From Morchella semilibera (lineage: Eukaryota; Ascomycota; Pezizomycetes; Pezizales; Morchellaceae): DNA of 64,000 bases. A program made the translations under genes and the position numbers. Position 1 is the stretch's first letter. Each line of letters begins with the position of its first letter. Under the pieces are notes generated by a model that saw only the letters and a list, made by a program, of their open reading frames with translations, was not told the DNA's origin and did no database searches. This document shows positions 42,346 to 53,363 of the stretch, in pieces. Location: contig CM018603.1 in the NCBI GenBank assembly GCA_009192285.1, positions 4,895,613 to 4,959,612 of the forward strand. Reading direction: 5' to 3'.

Positions 42346-45300
42346 AGCATGCTGTTCGGTCTTGTTTTTTGTTGAGACCGGAGAACTGGAAGTTATCGTG
42401 AGTAGTTAGCGCATTAGGTAGTATGAGAAATTTGGAAGAGATTTCGTTGAGGGGGTATCGGAGACAACTGGGTTTGTTCAGGCCGTGAGGGGGCAGTTTG
42501 CAGTAAACGAGCAGCAGACTTGCAGTGGGGTTTGATTTTTAGAGAGGGAGTAGTGATGTGTGGATCATTTGCTTTTATAAGGGTGCCGTTTTGGGGGGCG
42601 AGGTGGGAGGTTGTGTCTGCGTAGGCGTTGCCCCTAAGAAAATTGGGTAATGCTATGGTACCCAGGGATTCCCCGATCTGTGAAAGTCTTAGGCAATATC
42701 CAATATACATGGGTTTCCACGCCGGAAGATGAGTAATTACCTCGAAACTTTGATATTTCCTGACTTTTCCGCTCCAGTACTCTCCGGAAAAGTACCACAA
42801 CTCAATCCCTGGTGAGCCAGTGACTAAGACGTCTCCACGACATACACCCCTCCCCCGGGCGATGTCGACCCAAATATTCAGTGCGTCGGTGTCCTCGTAT
42901 CAAAACAAGTCAAGTAGTACCACCTGGATACCCCCGATATCACCCACACCACCAACATTTTGGTAGACACCCCACGGGATAGCATCTGTCTTTCTTTTTC
43001 CATGTAGTCTGTATCTCAAAGGGTAATCGAATGCCGAAGCTATAGAGAGATGATAATTAGCCAAAATAATATAAAGGAGGTAACGATGCACAGAATAATC
43101 ATGGTGACAAGACTCGGACACGCAACCCCCACACCCCCCCCCCAGTCACGCGCGAACCCCAGAACCTGAGTATTGAAGCCAATACCCATATTCTCCACGA
43201 GAAATACTACCTCTAGCCTTCCCATTCTTCCTCATTTCCATCTCCTCATGTCATTCCCCTTGTTTTAATCTCCCAGGTCTGCATGGTTGGCGTCTACGTA
43301 GATGAGGTAATGCCAGCTACCCCGCATCCGCTGGGTCTTCTAAAGATGATGGCGTTGAATGTAGGCTGCGTTATGTCTACATCAGTGATTGATTGTTCTA
43401 TCAGCTTGTCTCCCTATTACTCCTGCCGTGACAGTAATGGTGCTGATGAGGCCTCACCACCCCACCCCCCCCCCACCCCGCAGTCCTAACCATCATACCT
43501 GTCAGTGCTGTACCACCAGCGTTGTAGCTAAATAGGCCGTTTCAGGACAGGGGTCGCACGGGATTTTGATTAGTGTCTGGCCGGCGCGGGGATGGGCGTG
43601 TATTGACTTGTGATGTTCCTTCGGGGGGAAATGAAAAACTGTTGGCGGCCGATAAGATCACTCCGTCCTGTTCGGCTGTTATCGCAGAGCCGCATCTTGC
43701 TGTCTGGTGGGAAAATGGTATGTTCTATCTAATTCAGCCGCACACCTGTCTTGGCGGGAGTCAAACGAACCCCCCTTCCACAACACCACACTGACTGCTC
43801 CCACACTACTTCTCCCTTGCTGCCTGTATAAACTCCACATTTCTCTGGTCGTTCGCTTTAGCAATAACCTTAGACAGCTTGTACTGTTGCAGTAGCATGG
43901 CTACTTCTGCGGAGCCATCCGAAATCAAGACCAAAATTCGACACGCCCGCGCGCCCGCTTTCTCGCAGGTTACCTTGAAACTTTGACCCTAACCGCGGAA
44001 AAGCCACTCAACAGTGAGCTACCTACAAGAAACCATCCAGGCCGCATCACTGGCAGTTTATGAGGAACACAACGCGTGACTTCTCCACCTGGGGGTCAGT
44101 GATCGAACCATACAACAAAAGCAACTCCATCGCCAGATATCTATACCAGCTCAACAGCAATAGTCGCAGGGCGATTAAATCCAGCGCTGTCTGTTTAATT
44201 CATAAGCCCATAGAGACGACTACTAAGCATATAACTACGCGTTCCTGTATGTCTCTTAAGCTAGGTCGGTCCTCCTCCCCCGCCAAACACACCCCTGACA
44301 CCCTAGTTCCCTACTCTGGAGTCTCCGCTACACGACTCGCCCCCCCACCTCCGGTTACATGTCTATGACTTCCCCCAGCTGTCATCGCTTTGCCCAAGGG
44401 GCTCTTCTGATCTCACCGCCCTCGGAGACAACTACTTTTTTGGGACACAGCCGTACCCAATCCATCCCTCTTCCCCGTCACTCTGCCCATTGCTACGCGT
44501 GTTTGTACACAGAACTCCATGATGCCATACTAAATTCTCATTTCCGACAGCAGATGCGCCAGACATTTACCCTCATGCAATCCCCTGTCAAGTAGTATAA
44601 TCATCAGTAGTTAGTGTGAGGACGTAGTCTATAAACTTAGAGCAGAACAAACGCCGCGTGCCCCGCGGCTATGATATGGGAGACACTGTAATAAGGTGCG
44701 CCCGACAAACAACTTGGCGTCTACCTTCTTCACCCCAAACTACACCCTAAGTGACATGTGAGCACATCTACTTTTTCTGTCAATTTTGGACTTGGTTCCT
44801 TTGAGCACTCGCTGTGTCTCATGCATCTTTGTTAATCTTAACAGAGTCATAATTAAAACCTCCAAAAGCGGAGGTGGGGGGGGAGTAATGGAAGCATGCA
44901 TAGCGAGTGAACTATCCAGTCTACAGGAACTGTATCGGACAGAAGCAGCTTGTTGCTATGAGAGTCAATGATAACTGCACTTGCGCGAGCAGCCAGTCAC
45001 GTCTTAGCACTCGGTGTTGAGACATAATGCTTAATAGGTACTCACGACTTACTCCCTACAACATGTATATCGGCCGTAATAAACATCTATAAATCCGGGA
45101 CGGGTAACCCCTCTTTCCACTACACCTGATGCGCTTGTCCAGAATTCTCTAACCGATCTGATCGAGATCATTGCAGAAAGACAAATTGATACACACTTTA
45201 TATAGGATGATTATTTCGAGGAGAGAAAATCGCTTGTTAGTACCCTACATGGTATACTATTGATATCGGGACGTTAACATTACATGTAGTGATGAGCCTG

Positions 45301-45422
45301 GGGTTGGGTTTTTTCTTCTGTTTCTAGAGTAGCGCGGTCGGCTCGACGCCACTGGTTGCTAACAAGACTCCCGACCATCCCGGTCACCACAACTTAATGC
45401 AAACCTTCTCTCTAGTCGATAA
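42346..45422. other. Gene-poor stretch with weak candidates
   Basis: Minus 42414-42800 (128 codons) is open, but no relative is recognised. A start at 43897 (ATGGCTACTTCTGCG) opens 29 codons ending at a possible donor (CGCAG-GTTACC, with CCCTAAC and CAACAG downstream), and frames 44060-44368 and 44359-44595 lie beyond it, but I could not join them in frame. C-runs occur near 43130 and 43465. 44596-45422 shows nothing. Confidence 0.35.
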
Positions 45423-45494
45423 TCCGTTGTGGTGTAATGGTTAGCATCAGTCGCTCTCACCGACTAGATCGGGGTTCAATTCCCCGCAACGGAA
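45423..45494 (+). tRNA. tRNA-Glu (anticodon CTC)
   Basis: The acceptor TCCGTTG pairs perfectly with CAACGGA, discriminator A. The D arm is GTGTAATGGTTAGCAT (A box), the anticodon stem AGTCG/CGACT encloses CTCTCAC (anticodon CTC), and the T arm CGGGG-TTCAATT-CCCCG contains the B box. There is no intron. It is followed by ATTAATTTTTAAAC..., with a short T-run that can act as a pol III terminator. Confidence 0.95.
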
Positions 45495-45570
45495 ATTAAT
45501 TTTTAAACTTTTTATTCTCATGGCAGCCATGAATGAGAATGCAATAAGTATGGACACTAACCAGTTTTTA

Positions 45571-45658
45571 GCGCGCTCGGCTGGCCTAGTGGTATGATCC
45601 TCGCTTAGGGCCACACCCTAAGTAATATGCGAGAGGTCCCGGGGTCGAGCCTATCTTT
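45571..45658 (+). pseudogene. Decayed tRNA-Pro (anticodon AGG) with intron
   Basis: The D arm (TGGCCTAGTGGTATGAT) and anticodon stem CTCGC/GCGAG are intact around TTAGGG (anticodon AGG), with a 17-nt insertion after position 37, as in the tRNA-Pro(TGG) at 5847. The 3' part has decayed: the T stem CCGGG faces CTATC and no acceptor stem forms. It starts 77 bp after the intact tRNA-Glu. Confidence 0.7.
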
Positions 45659-46355
45659 TGCTGTCCTGGTTAGGGGTGGTTTGGTAGGAGGGCCAGAGGT
45701 AGGGTGGGGTAGTTGGTGGAGGTTGTGGTGGTGGAGGCCTGTTTTCTGTGTCGGACGCCGAAAACTGCAATCTATGATTGTATACTACATCACACACAAA
45801 GTATCAAGTGCTTAAAGGTTGGGTCAGCGTTGAGGGGGGTAGACACCTCCTCTACTTAAGATTCGGTCCTTGACTCCATGATAACACGGTTACATATTTG
45901 CAGTGGCATGTAGATCTGTATACGTCAAGTATATTTCCCTTTTAATATCACCGTTAGCACTCCGGGTATGGGTTTATCGCGTGATCTGATTCATTGCGCG
46001 CATGAACCAGCAAAGCGAACACAGAAAATCAGTAGTCCATTATCGGGGCGTGGTCTTGCTCGCACTCCGGCTGTAGAGATGCCAACTTGTAAAATGCTAG
46101 ATTTGTGTAAGCATTAAGGCATGAAATGATATTTATATAAAAGGAACGGTACACTGTTGCCCGTGCGTGGCAGACCTCGTTTGTTTGGGCCGTGGCACGA
46201 GCGCTCTAGACACTGTAACCGCGTCACAACCGGTCACTCGACTATGGGTCTTCAATGCTCATTAGTGACATCTTTTTTTTTTTTTTCCCATTCATTAAAT
46301 GTAGGTAGGCTGATTCGTGATATACTTATTCCTTGTCTAATTCATTAATTGTATT
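45659..46355. other. Intergenic, no supported gene
   Basis: Open frame 45627-45815 overlaps the tRNA pseudogene and is chance. A T14 tract lies at 46271-46286. Confidence 0.4.
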
Positions 46356-46573
46356 TGTTCGTGATATAGAGTCTGGCAGCGAACATAATCACCATGTCCC
46401 AACATACCACAGGAGGGAACTCTACACCAACAACCCCCCCAGCAAAGAGGCAGCAACGACACAACACAACAGCGGTCTAGACCTTGCCACAGTTATCACA
46501 GGGAGGATATATTCTCCCTGGCTCGCAATAGTAATCTCAATAATGCCCGGGACCTTTTTGTTACTTACTTGAT
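46356..46573 (+). repeat. Dispersed repeat family B, copy 2
   Basis: Begins TGTTCGTGATATAGAGTCTG and continues to GGAGGATATATTCTCCCTGG and CTCAATAATGCCCGGG, ending in TTTTTGTTACTTACTTGATT. It matches 51870-52110 along most of its length and 26959-27128 in its left part; the central part (46400-46470) diverges. It is non-coding. Confidence 0.8.
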
Positions 46574-48710
46574 TAGTTTATCAAGCTATGCTTAGATTTA
46601 ATTTGCTTTCGTATGAAGGGAGTGTTTCGAGGGCTGGCCGAAGCTGGTAAGCTGCAGGTCTTTAATAATTCATCTGGCGGCAAGCCCATGTACTCAGTTG
46701 TCCTGAGCGTGGTACGAAAACAAGAAACAAGCCGCAGTTATTGAAAACTGGCCGCACGGGAGGCGCCCCCGCAACAAGGTAGAATGTCCCATGACCGCTG
46801 AAACTACGTACATCGTGGGCTGCCGGGGATCTAGTTACATAGTTATGTAGATGTCTTTGTAATGGGGTTGGAATAGCTCAGAATGGGAAGACCAAATTAA
46901 TACAACGGTTATGACTAGAGTAGTTTTGGCGAGTGTGTAACGAGGGGTCATAGTTTTTGCGTAAAGATTATAGTTTAGTTTCTTGTTAGGATTAAATGCA
47001 ATAAGGCAGGTCTCTATCCTCCCATGGGAATATGCTGCCACAAAACACTGGATATATCACTCATAACAGGTGCGCTAGCCCATCCCTGCGCATGCTACAC
47101 GGAACTCCCGGTAGTATAGGTATCTAACTGTGAAAAGGGGAGTCGTTTTTGGAGACGTGTAGATAATCTAATATACCGAATCTATCATGGCCCTCAGGTC
47201 CGACAAGAAAGATAACGATACCTCCGGGAGAGGAAGGCCCTGCTCAATATCCCTGCTCTAGCCTACGGGACATTTACTCTTCGAGTAAGGGATTCAAGGG
47301 CCGAGCCTCTTAGCTACCATAGTGAGGTCACTGGAGGGTGGGGAGAAATGACGCGCGTCTGCCGTTAGCAGGTTTGATAGGGGGGCGGCGGACCGCCAGC
47401 TCATCCTCCTCTGTCCTCTGTCCTTGTATCGGGTACCCAGGAATTTTAATAATGAAGGATCATGAAGAGTTGGGTGATGTAGTGGATCTAGGCCTAAATA
47501 TAGGTTTGGCTTTGGCTAGGTGGGACTGGCCGTGGTAGCTGGCTCTCATGGCCACGGCAAAAACGAGAATGCGCTCAAGTCCACCGTGAGGTGCAATAAG
47601 CCGGATGCCCGGCCGCCGGGGGTGTCTCGCGTCGGTGGTAGCTGGCCGATAATGGACGGTTATATCCTTTGGTATCGCCTAACAGCGAATATATTGGAGT
47701 CCAGGGCTACTCTGGGGGATACCAAACGGAAGGTGTTTTGTTTGTGACCCGTTTGACAGCATAAATGTCGATATTTATGTTGGTGCGCATAATCCCATAT
47801 TCAGGTCAATTGGTTGGCATGAATCAATAACTCGCGACAGGAGGATGTCCTCTGTCTCCTTTCGTTCCCTTGTGATCAATGTTCTCACTAGCGTCCACAA
47901 AATTGTGCTTATATTCCTCGCCATTTTGCTCTTAGCGTTCACTCATAAATGTAAACCCCGCATTGTACTTTGAAAGATAACTATTTCATTCGCGTTATTC
48001 TTTTCTCTTCATATAACTTTAACACTTTGAGTCTCCCTTACGCCTCCAATTACAAAAGGTTTTTTTTAATGATTGCCAATCTTTCATCGGAGATAATGGG
48101 ACTCTACTAAACAATCCTTAGAACGTATGAATTTTCCTAAATCCAGTTCACATATGGGGGCTGTAATCCTAATCCAGATGTACTCTGCCAGCTCTTATCT
48201 CCCGAGTGTGTTAATGGTTCTATCAATTTTGTAAGAGGAGGTATGTGAATTATTTGATTTGGATATTCCATGTCTCAGAGGCTAGCCCAACGTAGCCTTT
48301 GTAGAAATGATTATTTATACAATTCTCCATATCAATATATCTGAATCGGAAAAAATCAAGGAACCAGGAATTAACCATACCTGAGGACTTGATCTCCCTC
48401 TGCAGTCTCAAAAGAATTCTTACTGGAAGAGAAGACGTACCTCATACTCATACTCTTGAAAATAAAGATTCCGAGTCTTCCGTCTAGACGGCGAGTAACC
48501 TATCACAAGTATTTCAAGCCCGACTACGTAGTCCTCAACCAGCTCTTTCGAAGTCACAGTCTCGCACAAAGAGAAATGCCCGTCCCATTCTTTTCTAGTG
48601 TATACACCCTGAAGCCTGGGTAACCCCTCACCAGAAACTTCTATCACATAGTTTCGGACTCACTTTCGTTCACCATCTCCCTATTACCCACCCTCTCTCA
48701 CAACTAAAAC
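46574..48710. other. Intergenic, no firmly supported gene
   Basis: Frames 47338-47538 and 47520-47747 overlap and have no support. Minus 48420-48647 (75 codons, opening MIEVSGEGLPRLQG) could be a first exon divergent from the 48711 gene, but no continuation was found. Confidence 0.35.
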
Positions 48711-50409
48711 ATGCATCAAGAGAACAGCACCATGCCGAACAGCAACAAGCGTGCGAGAGAAGAGCCTAAGAAGGCTGAGCCGGGCGTCCCGAGCTTGGAT
48801 GGTGATGATCATGCGAAGCGTACAAAGGTCTCGCCCCACCAAGTGTGCTCCACATCTACCAATGGCAGGCCCCTCAACACAGGAATATCCAAAAAAATCG
48901 AGGTAAATCACCCATTCATCACCTCTATTCACACCACCTCTCCCCTACCAAAAACTGACAGCATCAAGGCCAACGGCACGAGGGTGACAGCCGTTCCCAC
49001 CGCTCCCCCGATGGCCAAAGTCCGCTACGTTCATGCTTTCAGCGGTTATATCAAAGCTCCCTCTACCCAGGCGGCCGCAGCTATTTTGCCTCCTACCCCA
49101 GTAGACCTCCCCTTTCACAAACGTGACGAGCACCAACACCTCCTCCAAGGAATCATCAACCCTCTTACTCGCCCGCCCGGAACCAGTCAGAATGACGTAG
49201 GGCTCGATGAAATGATGTATAAGATGTGTGTCGATATGCATGCGGCAGAGGTACTACCACTATCCGCCATCTGATCCTTCCCTAGAGCTAATTGTTACAC
49301 AGGGGCAAAGCTCCGCCAAAGAGCAGCGGGAGGCATACATGCGTCAGAGACCGGCGGGGTGGCATGTTCCTACATGGAAGAGGCACGAAATGGAGAAACT
49401 AGCTAGACAAGAACAGTCGGGTATGCGGGGCGTAGGTAAGGAGGTTCCGGATAGTGTTGGGGCCACATGGATGGGGGCTCCGAATGCCGCAGAGACTGCT
49501 ACTACAGAAACCTCCAGGCCTCCAGTCAGCGCTATGGAATACTCCGAGACACTCCTAGGGGTGACTGATCGGTCCCACAACGATATGCGCCCATTGTCCA
49601 TGGAAGTCCAAGGGTCCTTTCAAGCCAGAGCTCCAACAACCCCGGGATATCCACCGGGAGTGCCGGAATATTCTTCTCCTATGCCGAGTAATCCTGCCGG
49701 GGGACCGATGTATATTCATGCGTTTTCCGCCGGTCAACCGCAGTATGGGCAGTGTATAGCACTCCAGCAGCAGCGCCACGCGCAGCCGCCATATAGCGGG
49801 AATCCTCAATACGCACAGGGATGTCTCCAGGCTCGTCTCAGTCCAGTCCCTCATAGCTATATGCAAATGCACCCTCCGGAACGCCTTTCCAGCAGCAGCG
49901 CCGGCGCCGGGGGTATACACCATATCCAGTCCGGGGGAACAGAGCACTGGCGCCATACAAATTATCAAGACTATATACAACATCTCCGTGAAAAGGAGGC
50001 TGCGCAGGTACCGTTTGCCAGGCCTCCCATGTCAAGTTATCGTTAGCTAACCTCTTGTTAGTATTATACTCGCAATGCTGGCTACTATCGCCATAGTGGC
50101 CTGGGTCCTGCCGGGGTGGTCAACACCCTCTCTCCTACCCACGGGCAATATCAAGGAGGGCTAAATACGTATGTGGATAGTGGGCAGCATCAAGGAACCA
50201 ACGCTCAGGTTCGAAGCGCACAGTATCCCGGAAAACCTAGCACCGCGGCGTGGGGGGCAAAGCCGGGACCTATTCCGGGAACCGCACAAGAGGCTCTCGC
50301 CAACATGCGTCGCGCCAAGGTTCAGCAGGCTCCAACTCACATCTGTCTCCAAACCACCGCTATCCAGGCACTGAGGACCCTCGAGAAGAAGAGGCAGGAT
50401 GGTAATTAG
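48711..50409 (+). CDS. Gln/Pro-rich, probably nuclear protein (three exons)
   Basis: Exons 48711-49250, 49303-50007 and 50062-50409 give 530 residues. Both introns are phase 0 and have good signals (branch GCTAAT with acceptor TTACACAG; branch GCTAAC with acceptor CTTGTTAG). The N-terminus holds two basic stretches resembling nuclear localisation signals (NKRAREEPKK, HAKRTKV). Residues from ~185 on are charged and helical (EQREAYMRQR...KRHEMEKLARQEQ), then Pro, Gln, Tyr, Ser and Gly dominate. The short motif Y-[VI]-HAFS occurs twice (VRYVHAFSGY, PMYIHAFSAG). No known domain; a role in transcription or RNA biology is only suggested by composition. A GTAAAT...CTGACAG stretch at 48904-48962 resembles an intron, but removing it destroys the frame. 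Confidence 0.78.
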
Positions 50410-51187
50410 AAGTCCGCCCCTGGAAGTCAGGGGGGACGTGAAGGGCCGGTCTGATATTCTGAAAGACTGAGCTGGTGCGAGCCCCGGCAGACAATATATT
50501 GTTATCATTTACCTAATTGTTGGCCGTTCTGATGTGTTGAAAAAATCTGGGTTTGGGAATAAATTACGATATTAGGAAAAAATACTGGCCTCAGCTGGCC
50601 TATTAGCATTTGCAATATCAAACATACGCGTAGGAGAAGAGTTACGAATATGTGAGGGTGTTCCTTGTACTTCCTGTGCCTGAGATAGCTAAATGATCTG
50701 TTGGGAGTCCTTCGCGTGTTCAGCTATTGGTCTGTCATTGGATTGGGCGGGAGTCTCTGATAGAATGCATATATGGTTGAGACCACGCCGAGGCCTTGCC
50801 ACGTACGAAGCGACCGACCACAAGGCCAGTTTATTACTGCGTGCCCATTAGAAGAACACCCTGGCTTGATACGCCCCCCTGCCGCGGCTCTGGTAGGCGA
50901 CCTGGGTAATCATCCAATCGAACCCCTTTCATATACGTAGTATGTGTGTTTTTCTAGCAACGAATAAAATAGTGATTTGGGGTTTTGGCTATTGGGCTTT
51001 CTTTCTCGTAGCAGCGGATAGCATAAAGCCCCTGTTAATTAGTTTTCTACATAGACGCCGAGCCATGCCAGTGCAGTAACGCTTGTCATGCTTGGTCATG
51101 AATACAGTACCCATCAAGCAGAGAGTGCGCAAATATAGTTGTAACGAAGAAGTATCCAAATAAGAAAACTCTACCATTCCAAGAAAT
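50410..51187. other. Intergenic, no supported gene
   Basis: No gene or repeat recognised; the minus frame 50989-51177 has no support. Confidence 0.4.
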
Positions 51188-51276
51188 GCATCGCATAATG
51201 TATCGATAATGTATCATGCCATAAACGGGTGGCTATCGCATCCATAATGCATCCATAATGCATCACAGTCTCATTT
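51188..51276. repeat. Irregular ATAATGYATC repeats
   Basis: The word ATAATG[TC]ATC recurs about five times, the last two copies in tandem (CATCCATAATGCATCCATAATGCATC). Several copies contain the palindrome ATGCAT. Confidence 0.75.
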
Positions 51277-51304
51277 CGCCAAGAGTTTAATGTAATGTAT
51301 CAAT

Positions 51305-51378
51305 AAAAAAAAAAAAAAAGTCCCGGGTTTGAACCTGTGCTATTATGTTTTTCAAGCCCACACCACTGCCTAAGCTAC
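51305..51378 (-). repeat. tRNA-like sequence with B box and T15 tail
   Basis: On the minus strand, TAGCTTAGGCAGTGG resembles an A box, GGTTCAAACCC is a perfect B box, and it is followed directly by CGGGAC and a run of 15 T. Stems do not fold into a working tRNA. This is the expected look of a tRNA-derived short element or processed pol III transcript, although only one copy is seen. Confidence 0.4.
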
Positions 51379-51428
51379 TAGTTGATATACTAGAACTAAG
51401 AACTATACCAATAAACCGAAGTTCTAGT

Positions 51429-51464
51429 AAAGTAATCAATAAAGTAATCAATAAAGTCATCAAT
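51429..51464. repeat. 12-bp tandem repeat, three units
   Basis: AAAGTAATCAAT twice (51429-51440, 51441-51452), then AAAGTCATCAAT (51453-51464). Confidence 0.92.
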
Positions 51465-51869
51465 AGACGACATTACAGAGGCCTCAACATGTTTATGCAT
51501 CAGCTGATGCATTTGTGCACCATTCTAGTATGGGAAATGTATCAAGTGAAGCATTTTTTGCGCTGGTAGAGAAAGGAATCTCCCAATTTCTTGTTATTTC
51601 CTCTCCTTTAATTTTGTTTTCAAGACTCCGTCGGGTTTCCGAGCAGGATCTATAGTTCGACGGCGGTAGTCGGCCGCATCATAGTCGTTGCTTTGATTTG
51701 TCTTCTTATTTTACGGAGTGTATTGTTTTATAGAAGAGTAATCAATATATTGTTGCAAGTAGCCTGTACAGCCAAGCCTGGACAACTATATAAAATGGAT
51801 GGTAACCAGCTCCTACTGCGCAGGAGGATCCCATCATGAATTATCACTCAGCGGATGCGCGTACGTACC

Positions 51870-52110
51870 TGTTTGAAATAATGACTCTGGCAGCGAATAT
51901 AATTCTTGTCCTGTCTTCTTGTACTACAGGAGGGAATTTAATAGCCCTTTTATAACAATAATAGCCTTGGCAAACAGCAGTAATGACATAATATAAGAGT
52001 GGTCTAGACCTTGCCACAATTATTACATAGGAGGATATATTTTCCCCGGCTCGCAGTGATGATCTCGACAGTACCCGCCGAGCTGCTCTATTTTCTTTTT
52101 GTTTACTTCA
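51870..52110 (+). repeat. Dispersed repeat family B, copy 3 (longest)
   Basis: From CTGTTTGAAATAATGACTCT through CCTTTTATAACAATAATAGC, CTAGACCTTGCCACAATTAT and GGAGGATATATTTTCCCCGG to a TTTTTGTTTACTTCATT end. The left part matches 26959-27128 closely; the right part matches 46356-46573. There is no open frame of note and no clear terminal inverted repeat. Confidence 0.82.
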
Positions 52111-52781
52111 TTACAGCCGAGCTGCTCTACCCCTCTTCCCAGATCCACTGACTATGCGCCACCTGTACTGTCGGGTATGAGGCCCCCCGTACCCCCATAG
52201 CCCCTAGAACTATGAGAGAAAATAAATGAAATAGATGCATCATTCTAGACCCAAATTCGTAACTGTGTTTTGTCCTTCTTTGAATGCGGCTTTAGAGTGT
52301 CGGGGAATATGTGGTCATTACGGTTACTACTACGTGTGCAGATGATATCTCATGATGTATTGGAAAACTGTGCCTCAAATATCAGGGGGCTACACCCCAG
52401 TAGAGCACGCAGGCGTATAAAGTTTTTTTTTCACTCGCTATTGTTAAAGACTTTGAGACTTAGCTTGTACACAATACGCGCAACTCACTTGTGACTGTAG
52501 CACTGGAGGGAGTCCGGGGAGATCTCTTGTTTTTCGTGTTCAGAATTTTATACCTTGTAGTAGGTACCGTGTTTTAAACGTTGGGTGTCGGTCACTTGTT
52601 CGAACTGGACAGTACATGTATATATCACATAGGAAGCTAGCCTCGGCTACTACATTCCCTTACATATGGCTATAAGGCACGAAACCATGACCTTAATTAA
52701 CTCTAATCTAACAGAGAACACGATCAAAAAACCAAATCGGCGGAAGACCCTCCGATCCAACAGCGCAGAGCTGACTGAGAA
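52111..52781. other. Intergenic, no supported gene
   Basis: Nothing supported. The palindrome AGTACATGTATAT lies at about 52612. Confidence 0.4.
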
Positions 52782-53291
52782 TTACACGCGCCAAAGAAGC
52801 CCACCATCCCCTGGCCCGCCGCGTCTTTGGTCCATCCACTCCCAGTTATGGCACAGAACCTCCTTGAGGCGCTCCCTCGCAGCATTATCAGTACACGACA
52901 GGAAGTCCTGCCAGCTCGACAGCACCATATCGCGGACCCAGTAAAAGTCCTGGTCAGACAGGGTGGCCGGGACGTCGAAAGTGAACCTGTCGATTTGCAA
53001 TTCCCTCATCGGTCTCCTGGGTCGCAGAGCGGCCGCAGGTTCACTGGCTGGCTCAAGTAGCCCGCATCGAGTGACAGCAGGGGCCTCTTTGGGGGGGCTG
53101 GTGGAGGTAACGATTAAGGGATCCCTGGATATGGTATCGGATGTGGTTGCTTGCGGCGTGGCAGAGGGGCTGGACCCACGGGGCGGTGGCACGTTGCGAG
53201 GGGTGACGGGGATGCGGGGGAAGCGGCAGCGGAGGCTCGGTGAGGGGGGAGCGCTAGCGGTGGAAGACATGGTAGATATAGGGGGGTTCAT
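52782..53291 (-). CDS. Pro/Ser-rich protein with C-terminal FxVP-YxxR motif
   Basis: 169 residues from the ATG at 53291 (a second ATG is at residue 8). The first ~95 residues are low-complexity Pro/Ser/Thr/Arg. The C-terminal ~65 residues contain IDRFTFDVPATLSDQDFYW followed by VRDMVLSSWQDFL, then a helix with Leu and Trp. This resembles the F-x-[IVF]-P...Y-x-R block at the N-termini of the 20095, 24151 and 37470 proteins (compare INIDGHIFKIPAHP...YMRNQTISAY). A shared small domain is therefore proposed; the match is short. A TATA element 60-70 bp upstream supports the start. Function unknown. Confidence 0.66.
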   Translation of the reverse strand: MNPPISTMSSTASAPPSPSLRCRFPRIPVTPRNVPPPRGSSPSATPQATTSDTISRDPLIVTSTSPPKEAPAVTRCGLLEPASEPAAALRPRRPMRELQIDRFTFDVPATLSDQDFYWVRDMVLSSWQDFLSCTDNAARERLKEVLCHNWEWMDQRRGGPGDGGLLWRV

Positions 53292-53353
53292 GCGCCCTGG
53301 TGATAGAGTTGTATAGTGTGGGTTGTAATAGATCGTGGAGAGCCATGGGGTCC

Positions 53354-53363
53354 TATTTATAAA
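53354..53363 (-). promoter_or_regulatory. TATA-box-like element of the 52782 gene
   Basis: TTTATAAATA on the minus strand, about 65 bp upstream of the start codon at 53291. Confidence 0.55.

Noticed and set aside
48904-48962. GTAAAT...CTGACAG intron-like stretch in the 48711 gene
   Set aside because: Its removal (59 nt) shifts the frame into an early stop, while reading through keeps a long frame that includes the first Y-V-HAFS motif.
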